From the NCBI GenBank assembly GCA_030613835.1, contig JAUWLH010000036.1, positions 1 to 10,680 on the forward strand: a stretch of 10,680 bases of DNA, written 5' to 3'. The position numbers were made by a program, and so were the translations under genes. Within the stretch, counting starts at the first letter, position 1, and every line of letters begins with the position of its first letter. The DNA comes from Candidatus Bathyarchaeota archaeon. GTDB taxonomy: Archaea; Thermoproteota; Bathyarchaeia; TCS64. This document shows, in pieces, positions 5,890 to 10,680 of the stretch. Under the pieces are notes generated by a model. It was not told the DNA's origin and did not search any database. It saw only the letters and a list, made by a program, of their open reading frames with translations.

Positions 5890-7515
5890 TGATCCAGTTG
5901 GGTGAAGGAAGGAGTATGCCTTCAACGCAGCGCTTGTCCCCTGCCCCACGGCTATGGATATCTGCTTCTCCTTAATTACCGTGACATCTCCGGCCGCGAA
6001 AACCCCTGGAACCGATGTAGAACTGTCAAGGTCTACCATTATCTCATCTTGCTCGTTGAGATCGACGAAGCCCTTGGCTATATCACTGTTTGGTGTGAGC
6101 CCGATCTCGATGAATACGCCATCGAAATCTAGCTCAACTTCAACTCCGTCGCTGGTCTCAAGCGTTAGCCCCGTCAGTCTGGTGTCGCCGTGGAACTCCT
6201 TGACCTGGGATGAACGGTGGAGCGTTACCTTTTCGCTTGATAACACCTCGTCCATCAGCACCTTGTCCGCGGTAAACTCGTCCCTTCTGTGGATCAGGGT
6301 GATCCGTTCCGCGTATCCGAGGAGGTCCCGTACAGCGGTGAACGCCGAGTTGCCTCCTCCGACCACCTCCACGTTCTTGCTGCGGTAGAGGGGGGCGTCA
6401 CATGTGGCGCAGAACCCGATGCCCTTTCCGATGAGTCCATCCTCGCCAGGCACGCCGAGCCGCGTGTACTCCATTCCAGTGCAGAGTATGATAGAGCGCC
6501 CTGAGTATCTAGCTCCTTCCTCGGTAACAACATCAAAACTGTCGTCCTGTTTCTCCAAGGACACGACCTTCGACCCAATATCCTGGGCAATCTGGTGTTG
6601 GTCCAACTGCCGCCTGAATATCTCGATCATGCCAATACCGTCTATCCCGCCAAGGCCCAGGTAGTTGTCGATCTTTGCCGTGTAAACCAGCTGGCCCCCG
6701 AAGGTATCAGATACCATGGCCACGTCTAGGCCCTTGCGGACTGCGTACACAGCTGCGCTGATCCCAGCTGGGCCACCACCTATGATTATGGTATCGTACA
6801 TGTGGTCTTCCACCATGGAGACCGCCTTCTGACCCATGGCCTCCTTGATGCCGTCGTCCAGCTCCCTGTACTTTTCGGGGTCGGCGGTCCTAAGAACCTC
6901 CATGAATAGCTCGGGCAAGGAGACCGCCCCTTCAAGTACCCCTGTTTCGTTGATAATGGTCATTGGGACGCTGTTCACCTGATACCGCTGGGTAAGGTCA
7001 TCATACTCCGAGACATCGAACGCCTCCGCCGTGATCATGGGGTTGAGATACGCCATCACGTGGGCAACCTGCACCATCTGGGGACAGTACGGGCACGTCA
7101 ATGTGGTCATCACCTTGATAGTGACAGGCTTGCTGATAGATGCGATTAAGTCAGTCAGCTGTAGGCTGATGTTTGTCCCCGTTGATAGCAGCAAGATCGT
7201 TGATAGCAGTGACGAGAACTCATGCCCCGCCGTCAAACCGTAGAACCTGATTCCGTAATCAGTCTCATCCATGATTACAGTAGCTGGTGCCCTGTCGATC
7301 TGGTAGTTCATGACCTCGTCACCGTGGTGAACCATATCATAGACCTTGAGGCTCAGCTTGTCGCTGAACCCCGTGAGCTCCTTGAGCAGTTTTTCCTGTT
7401 CCGGGCAGGTCTGGCAGTTCTCTGCCTGTTTGAAGAACACGATCTGAACCGGTTTACCGAGACCTGAGAATATCTCCAGTATCTGTTTCTCGACGTCGGG
7501 TGGGAAGAGCGACAT
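5881..7515 (-). CDS. Fusion of two-domain protein disulfide oxidoreductase and NADPH thioredoxin reductase (AhpF-like layout)
   Basis: A 544-residue flavoprotein. Residues 1-225 are two thioredoxin folds, each with its own active site: CQTC (34-37) with cis-Pro in RAPAT (76-80), and CPYC (141-144) with cis-Pro in SVPMT (182-186). This is the layout of archaeal protein disulfide oxidoreductases (PDO). From 239 on it is a complete thioredoxin reductase: FAD site GGGPAG (246-251), redox centre CATC (369-372), NAD(P)H site GGGNSA (386-391) with HRRDEF (409-414), whose arginines favour NADPH, and the FAD-closing GVFAAGD (504-510). Bacterial AhpF has the same domain order but keeps only one CxxC in its two N-terminal folds. 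Electrons would pass NADPH, FAD, CATC, then the PDO cysteines, then a peroxiredoxin or client disulfides; no peroxiredoxin gene is seen here. The protein has no signal peptide, so it acts in the cytoplasm. Start at 7515 has no Shine-Dalgarno sequence; a weak TTTTTCTAATA lies 20-30 bases upstream. Confidence 0.93.
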   Translation of the reverse strand: MSLFPPDVEKQILEIFSGLGKPVQIVFFKQAENCQTCPEQEKLLKELTGFSDKLSLKVYDMVHHGDEVMNYQIDRAPATVIMDETDYGIRFYGLTAGHEFSSLLSTILLLSTGTNISLQLTDLIASISKPVTIKVMTTLTCPYCPQMVQVAHVMAYLNPMITAEAFDVSEYDDLTQRYQVNSVPMTIINETGVLEGAVSLPELFMEVLRTADPEKYRELDDGIKEAMGQKAVSMVEDHMYDTIIIGGGPAGISAAVYAVRKGLDVAMVSDTFGGQLVYTAKIDNYLGLGGIDGIGMIEIFRRQLDQHQIAQDIGSKVVSLEKQDDSFDVVTEEGARYSGRSIILCTGMEYTRLGVPGEDGLIGKGIGFCATCDAPLYRSKNVEVVGGGNSAFTAVRDLLGYAERITLIHRRDEFTADKVLMDEVLSSEKVTLHRSSQVKEFHGDTRLTGLTLETSDGVEVELDFDGVFIEIGLTPNSDIAKGFVDLNEQDEIMVDLDSSTSVPGVFAAGDVTVIKEKQISIAVGQGTSAALKAYSFLHPTGSEK

Positions 7516-7696
7516 TGATTAACTATGGGAACGCTATTAGAAAAACTTGGGTATGCGCCACCTAATGGAGAGTTGGTGGGGGTATTTACTAAGCAATAAT
7601 TTTACGATTAGCCATCCGCGCGTGCGAACACGGACAGGAAACAGAACTAGCCTGAATTTCATAAGCACCAATTACTGGCTAATGAATTTAATCGTT

Positions 7697-7736
7697 TAAA
7701 AAGTGAAATAATTAGAGGCCAGGAGATTGCATCCTG
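7697..7736 (-). terminator. Possible terminator after the rubrerythrin-like gene
   Basis: Read on the minus strand, arms CAGGA (7736-7732) and TCCTG (7724-7720) enclose a 7-base loop about 20 bases after the stop. An AT-rich stretch with TTTTT (7701-7697) follows. The rest of the 7516-7757 gap is AT-rich. It contains TTTTTAAAC and ATTAAATT (about 7681-7701), which could instead act as TATA elements for the downstream fusion gene, giving it a leader of roughly 150 bases. Confidence 0.4.
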
Positions 7737-7757
7737 TGATATTTATGGTGGAGGCCC

Positions 7758-8219
7758 TTACCAGCCCGTGATATCATCGTACTCTTCTTCGAGCATCTTT
7801 TTATGATTGAGCTCCTCCATGGCGAAGGTGCGAAACATCTTGCCCCACTCAGTTCCCTCGAATTTTTTAGCAACCTGGATGTAGAAATCATAGGTTGTTT
7901 TCTCGCGTTGGGCTGCAAACTTTAGTATCTGGGGAAAATTGGCCTTTGGGTCAAGGGGCACATTCACAAGTTTGTCCGTGACCTTCAGGTCTGGCACGTT
8001 CTCGTCCAGGGTCCTGACCTCGATGCTGTCCGGGTTATCAAGCCCCTTCAGGAAGTGCTCCCTGTGGCGCTTCTCGTCCGCGGCCAGCTTCTTTAGCAGC
8101 CTACTGGCCCCCGGGTACTCTGATTGCTCGGCGTGCTCCATGTATAGGTTGTAGCCCTGTAGCTCCATCTCGGCCCCCATCTCAAGGACCTTCTTGACGG
8201 TCCAGTTCTTGATCTCCAT
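7758..8219 (-). CDS. Rubrerythrin/ferritin-like diiron protein without rubredoxin domain
   Basis: A 153-residue four-helix-bundle protein of the rubrerythrin-type ferritin-like family. Candidate iron ligands are all present: Glu19 (EMELQGY), Glu49 and His52 (DEKRH, ExxH), Glu106 (AQREKTTY), and Glu136 with His139 (EELNH, ExxH). The C-terminal rubredoxin domain of classical rubrerythrin is missing; the protein contains no Cys. Such proteins bind a diiron centre and can reduce peroxide or oxidise iron, probably taking electrons from a separate partner. The open frame extends upstream to 8270. I chose ATG 8219 because the family homology begins there (EIKNWTVKKVLEMG) and a TATA-like element lies about 32 bases upstream. 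It is followed on the same strand by the disulfide oxidoreductase-thioredoxin reductase fusion after 242 bases, which suggests an oxidative-stress theme but not necessarily one transcript. Confidence 0.87.
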   Translation of the reverse strand: MEIKNWTVKKVLEMGAEMELQGYNLYMEHAEQSEYPGASRLLKKLAADEKRHREHFLKGLDNPDSIEVRTLDENVPDLKVTDKLVNVPLDPKANFPQILKFAAQREKTTYDFYIQVAKKFEGTEWGKMFRTFAMEELNHKKMLEEEYDDITGW

Positions 8220-8245
8220 GATAATCGATGAAACCTCGTTGAGAA

Positions 8246-8256
8246 GGAGATATAGG
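8246..8256 (-). promoter_or_regulatory. Putative TATA box of the rubrerythrin-like gene
   Basis: The minus strand reads CCTATATCTCC, centred about 32 bases upstream of ATG 8219. It argues for a short-leader transcript separate from the radical SAM gene that ends at 8293, and against the longer frame starting at 8270. Confidence 0.5.
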
Positions 8257-8292
8257 TTGACCTTGTGCAAGTGCCTATTAGCTGGGTTGATA

Positions 8293-9717
8293 CTAGATCA
8301 GTTCTTTTAACTGGACAACTATCCCTCGGCCAGCCATGTACCAGTTTATCCTCCTCTTAAGCTCGTTGGTCGAGAGGATGCCCCTTATTCTTCGCCCCCA
8401 GGAACCGTAGAAATGGTTGTAGCACTTGTACAGCTCCTCCTGGACCTCCCTCCTGCTCAGTGTCTCTGTTCCCATCACGGCGTGGGCCATATCGTAGTGG
8501 AACAGGTTGTCGTCCTCGATCCACCCCATCTCCTTGGCTGAGTCGTAGATATCCGTGCCTGGGAATGGAGTGAGAGTCGTAAAGACAACGAAATCAGGGT
8601 CCAGATGATCAACGAAACGCCGGGTGTTCTCGATAGTCTCATGGGTATCCTTCCTGTCACCGATGATGAGCATCGCGTGAGTGAAGATATCATTTTTCTT
8701 GAGCAGACGAACAGCTTCGTAGGCATCGCTTGAATCGAGACCCTTTCGGTACCGTGCTAGTTGATCTGACAGGGGGCTTTCAACGCCCATCATCACCCAC
8801 TGGAGTCCTGATCTTCTCATCTTAGGCAGCGTGTCCTTGATCCTAATGACGTCATCGCATCTCATCTGTACGAACCACATGAGATCATCACCGATATCCC
8901 GCTTCAACAACTCATCAGCCAGGTTTTCCGCTCTATCTCCAGGCCCAAAATTGTCATCCGTGAGCCATATGAAGCGACTCCCGAACTCTTTGTAGATGTA
9001 CTCCATCTCATCCGCGATTCTGGAGGGTGACTTGACCCTCCATTCCCCACACCAGTGCCTCCACTGGGTGCAGAACGTGCATTTGTGAGGACAGCCACGC
9101 CCACCTTCACCCAGTGCATAAGGCGCTTCCCTGCCGCCCATGGCCGCGAAATGGTATGTGTGGACAATGTCCTTGACCAGATGGTATCCTGGGAAGGGAA
9201 GTGTATCTAGGTCCTCAATTAACGGCCTATCTGGGTTTTTTACTATGCTATCATTGTCTCGATAGGTCAGACCAGCTACATCACCCAGCGGCAGGTTTGA
9301 TATCCTTCTTTTAATCAGCTCAGTGAAGGTGACTTCTCCTTCACCGCGGACTATCGCATCTATTTCCGGGTACTCCTCAAGACTTTCCTCTGATAAAAAA
9401 GAGAAATGTATTCCACCTGTCACTGTGAATATATCCGGGTCCGCTTTTTTCGCCGTCTGAAGCGTCCTAGCCACCTCGTACGTATTGCAGGTCGCTAGAC
9501 TGCTTGAGGCAACAATGTCTGGTCTTGCATCCTCAATGTGCTTTCTCAGTTCACTCCAATCGAGCTTATGTGCGTTACAGTCAAGTACCTCAACCTCAAC
9601 GTCTGGAAGCTCTCGCTCAACATATGCACCTAACTGTATTATCCCATAAGGTGGAGGCAGGTATTCTCCCATGATGAACCAGATATCCTTCGGAGGCTCG
9701 ACCAAAAGTAGCTTCAT
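8293..9717 (-). CDS. B12-binding-domain radical SAM protein, BchE-like
   Basis: A 474-residue protein. Residues 1 to about 140 form a cobalamin-binding-type Rossmann domain: MKLLLVEPP at the start, PPPYGIIQLGAY (21-32), TGGIHFSF (100-107) and IVRGEGEVTFTEL (122-134). The usual DxHxxG cobalamin-ligand motif is absent; DCNAH (46-50) occupies that place. The radical SAM domain begins with GRGCPHKCTFCTQW (206-219), whose C209, C213 and C216 bind the 4Fe-4S cluster. The following WRVKSPSRIADEMEYI (226-241) and the CTQW signature resemble BchE, the oxygen-independent Mg-protoporphyrin ester cyclase. A radical SAM barrel continues with WVMMGVES (310-317) and TLTPFPGTDIY (381-391). No photosynthesis genes are nearby, so the real substrate is probably different. 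The ATG start is supported by a TATA-like element about 30 bases upstream (9743-9750) and no Shine-Dalgarno site. Family is sure; the BchE-like subgroup is judged by eye. Confidence 0.9.
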   Translation of the reverse strand: MKLLLVEPPKDIWFIMGEYLPPPYGIIQLGAYVERELPDVEVEVLDCNAHKLDWSELRKHIEDARPDIVASSSLATCNTYEVARTLQTAKKADPDIFTVTGGIHFSFLSEESLEEYPEIDAIVRGEGEVTFTELIKRRISNLPLGDVAGLTYRDNDSIVKNPDRPLIEDLDTLPFPGYHLVKDIVHTYHFAAMGGREAPYALGEGGRGCPHKCTFCTQWRHWCGEWRVKSPSRIADEMEYIYKEFGSRFIWLTDDNFGPGDRAENLADELLKRDIGDDLMWFVQMRCDDVIRIKDTLPKMRRSGLQWVMMGVESPLSDQLARYRKGLDSSDAYEAVRLLKKNDIFTHAMLIIGDRKDTHETIENTRRFVDHLDPDFVVFTTLTPFPGTDIYDSAKEMGWIEDDNLFHYDMAHAVMGTETLSRREVQEELYKCYNHFYGSWGRRIRGILSTNELKRRINWYMAGRGIVVQLKELI

Positions 9718-9742
9718 AACATTAATTCTATTATCATTTGGA

Positions 9743-9750
9743 CATAAAAG
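9743..9750 (-). promoter_or_regulatory. Putative TATA box of the radical SAM gene
   Basis: The minus strand reads CTTTTATG, centred about 29 bases upstream of ATG 9717, as expected for a leaderless archaeal transcript. It shares the 99-base divergent spacer with the promoter of the zinc-ribbon gene. Confidence 0.45.
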
Positions 9751-9779
9751 ATAGAAGGCTTTGTGTTTACGTAATAATC

Positions 9780-9788
9780 TTTAATACC
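9780..9788 (+). promoter_or_regulatory. Putative TATA box of the zinc-ribbon membrane protein gene
   Basis: TTTAATACC, centred about 33 bases upstream of ATG 9817. The predicted transcript start near 9808-9812 leaves almost no leader and favours ATG 9817 over the in-frame TTG at 9808. Confidence 0.5.
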
Positions 9789-9816
9789 AGAACTTGGTTC
9801 TGTCTAATTGAGTTTA

Positions 9817-10134
9817 ATGGTTTATTGCACTAAATGCGGGACCGAGAACTTGGACAACGCAGATATATGCGCGAACTGCGGGGCATCACTGGGTGATCGT
9901 CCCACAAGGTACAGAAGCAATGATCAAGACTTTGAGGAGATGTGCTTCGGTGGAAGAAGCAAAACGATGGCCCCCATTATCTTCGGGGCAATTATGATAC
10001 TGGTTGGCTTGAGTTTCCTCCTTGAACGTACCTTTGCTTGGATAAATTTTGATAACCTCTGGCCTCTAATCATCATCGCAATAGGATTAATGGTAGTGTA
10101 TAACGCAACGCAAAAACGGAAAAATCTTCTATAA
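9817..10134 (+). CDS. Zinc-ribbon protein with two transmembrane segments (LiaF-like membrane region)
   Basis: A 105-residue protein. The N-terminus is a zinc ribbon, with VYCTKCGTEN (2-11) and ICANCGASLG (17-26); C4, C7, C18 and C21 are the metal ligands. A polar linker follows, then two hydrophobic segments, about 51-69 and 81-96, joined by a short loop (ERTFAWINFDNLW). The membrane part resembles the paired segments seen in LiaF/DUF5668-type proteins, often with FDNLWPLIII-like text. Function is unknown; such proteins are common in archaea and are thought to be membrane-anchored sensors or adaptors. An in-frame TTG at 9808 would add three residues, but the promoter position favours the ATG. 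The gene is transcribed divergently from the radical SAM gene, and its last six bases overlap the end of a probable small gene on the opposite strand. Confidence 0.82.
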   Translation: MVYCTKCGTENLDNADICANCGASLGDRPTRYRSNDQDFEEMCFGGRSKTMAPIIFGAIMILVGLSFLLERTFAWINFDNLWPLIIIAIGLMVVYNATQKRKNLL

Positions 10135-10290
10135 ATTCTCTATTAATCCAATTTTATATTCATAATTTACCTGAGCTGGGTCAACAACCACTCCATTAAA
10201 TGTAACCTTAGTCAGCGCTTTACTCTCTCGCGCGACCCTGCATCTGCAACTTGCCAACTTGGTTATAATTACATTATTTTGACAAGACAT
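10129..10290 (-). CDS. Probable small protein of 53 residues, unknown function
   Basis: An open frame from ATG 10290 to TAG at 10131-10129, shorter than usual gene-calling limits. The codons look selected: many purine-first codons, AGA and AGG among four Arg codons, and a plausible protein text. The first part has three Cys (3, 15, 17; SCRCRV at 14-19). The second part alternates hydrophobic and polar residues like beta strands (KALTKVTFNGVVVDPAQV, 24-41, then NYEYKIGLIENL). I recognise no family. Its end overlaps the convergent zinc-ribbon gene by six bases. A GATATG element lies about 20-25 bases upstream and no Shine-Dalgarno site is present, so a leaderless start is possible. A nested inverted repeat lies 46-72 bases upstream of its start. 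It accounts for most of the otherwise empty 10135-10414 interval. It could still be a chance frame. Confidence 0.5.
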   Translation of the reverse strand: MSCQNNVIITKLASCRCRVARESKALTKVTFNGVVVDPAQVNYEYKIGLIENL

Positions 10291-10335
10291 AAGGATAAGA
10301 TGGCTTCATATCAAAACAATAGAAAAAGACCTAAT

Positions 10336-10362
10336 GCGTCACGTTACCCGTAACGGACACGC
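10336..10362. repeat. Nested inverted repeat, operator or hairpin candidate
   Basis: The inner arms CGTTAC (10342-10347) and GTAACG (10350-10355) are perfectly complementary around CC. The outer arms GCGT (10336-10339) and ACGC (10359-10362) also pair. A second small hairpin, GCCC-TATG-GGGC, is at 10370-10381. On the minus strand the pair lies downstream of the 44-codon gene and is followed by TTTTT at 10326-10322, so it may be that gene's terminator. It also lies just upstream of the promoter region of the 53-codon gene, where a dimeric regulator could bind. The sequence cannot separate these two readings. Confidence 0.55.
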
Positions 10363-10414
10363 ACATACTGCCCTATGGGGCGTAGTGACACCAGCGGAAC
10401 GTTCAGTAGCGTTA

Positions 10415-10549
10415 TTATGACTTTTCCATGCTACCTGTAATCCATTTGACGAAGCCCGCTGTGGCTAGTAGTCCAAAGAAGAACAATGCATACCCAAGCA
10501 TAGGGTGTACATTAGGAACCGCTGCATCTGCTAATACCTGTAAAATCAT
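10415..10549 (-). CDS. Possible small single-pass membrane protein (44 residues)
   Basis: Open frame with one convincing membrane segment, about residues 17-36 (MLGYALFFFGLLATAGFVKW), and a short charged C-terminal tail (MEKS). The amphipathic N-terminus begins MILQVLADAAVPNV. No family is recognised. The frame is open upstream to an ATG at 10615, which would give 66 residues. I prefer ATG 10549 because a TATA-like element (10581-10594) lies inside the longer version at the right distance and the added residues look non-coding in composition. Hairpins followed by a T run lie downstream (10381-10322). Its size is like that of accessory subunits of membrane complexes, but nothing here shows a partner. 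Confidence 0.42.
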   Translation of the reverse strand: MILQVLADAAVPNVHPMLGYALFFFGLLATAGFVKWITGSMEKS

Positions 10550-10580
10550 TTGATCTTCACTCGTTCCTATAATGTCGGCA

Positions 10581-10594
10581 TATAATAAATAAAA
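10581..10594 (-). promoter_or_regulatory. Putative TATA box of the 44-codon gene
   Basis: The minus strand reads TTTTATTTATTATA, centred about 36-38 bases upstream of ATG 10549. The region is AT-rich, so a chance match is quite possible. Nothing else is evident from 10616 to the window end except a short open frame noted among the findings. Confidence 0.35.
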
Positions 10595-10680
10595 CATTGT
10601 ATCATTATCGCGCATCCAATTTCAAATGGACCAATTACAACATCCCCGCTCTTACCTTCGGGATGGAATTATCGGCTAAT

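Noticed and set aside
5954..6388. Plus-strand 144-codon open frame
   Set aside because: Antisense to the thioredoxin reductase domain; Ser-rich low-complexity text without domain features.
7524..7598. Plus-strand 24-codon open frame beginning MGTLLEKLGY
   Set aside because: Too short to support, with no ribosome site, and it lies over the presumed promoter of the divergent-reading fusion gene.
7537..7662. Minus-strand 41-codon open frame in the gap before the fusion gene
   Set aside because: A TATA-like element (7690-7700) sits at a fitting distance, but there is no ribosome site, the residue pattern is not clearly protein-like, and Arg codons are mixed CGT, CGC and AGG. Treated as probable leader or spacer sequence.
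7610..7680. GC-rich patch with CGCGCGTGCGAAC considered as a tRNA or small RNA
   Set aside because: No cloverleaf arms, T-loop GTTC pairing or acceptor stem could be built.
8220..8270. Upstream extension of the rubrerythrin-like gene to ATG 8270
   Set aside because: Homology begins at Met 8219, and the TATA-like element lies within the extension.
1..10680. CRISPR array, insertion sequence or integrated element
   Set aside because: No regularly spaced repeats, transposase motifs, terminal inverted repeats or integrase genes were seen on either strand.

Overview
The window reads as archaeal DNA, probably from an anaerobe or microaerophile. Several genes start within about 30-37 bases of a TATA-like element (TTTAATATACC, TTTTAAATACC, TTTAATACC) with no Shine-Dalgarno sequence, which suggests leaderless or near-leaderless transcripts. 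Other genes carry GGAGG-type sites. Arginine is mostly AGG/AGA in many genes. The gene set also fits: a protein disulfide oxidoreductase/thioredoxin reductase fusion, a rubrerythrin-like diiron protein, DUF362 and BchE-like radical SAM proteins, and a zinc-ribbon membrane protein. I cannot fix the lineage; Thermoplasmatota, Bathyarchaeia and Asgard groups are all possible. The first ~9.7 kb is moderately GC-rich. The last ~0.55 kb is clearly more AT-rich and holds only very small genes.

Layout. 1-1295, minus strand: a UbiE-like methyltransferase overlapping by 8 bases a 3-methyladenine-DNA-glycosylase-like gene that runs off the left edge. 1296-1393: divergent promoter region. 1394-3152, plus strand: a two-gene unit of a ThuA-family protein and a Gfo/Idh/MocA oxidoreductase, which resembles the bacterial ThuA/ThuB sugar oxidation pair. 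3300-4444, plus: an NAD-dependent epimerase/dehydratase translationally coupled (ATGA overlap) to an unrecognised helical 99-residue protein. 4505-5845, plus: a DUF362 iron-sulfur protein with unusual cysteine spacing, followed by a hairpin terminator.

5881-9717 is all minus strand, so in transcription order it reads: a BchE-like B12-binding radical SAM protein (9717-8293), a rubrerythrin-like protein with its own promoter (8219-7758), then a 242-base gap and a 544-residue protein that joins a two-domain, two-CxxC disulfide oxidoreductase to a complete thioredoxin reductase (7515-5881). The last two suggest a thiol/peroxide stress function. From 9817: a zinc-ribbon protein with two membrane segments (plus), then two probable small minus-strand genes of 53 and 44 codons, separated by a striking nested inverted repeat at 10336-10362.

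No transposase, CRISPR array, tRNA or rRNA was seen. I do not see a clear defence system or a proven novel system. The best leads are the disulfide oxidoreductase-thioredoxin reductase fusion, the BchE-like radical SAM protein, the ThuA/Gfo-Idh pair and the previously hidden 53-codon gene.
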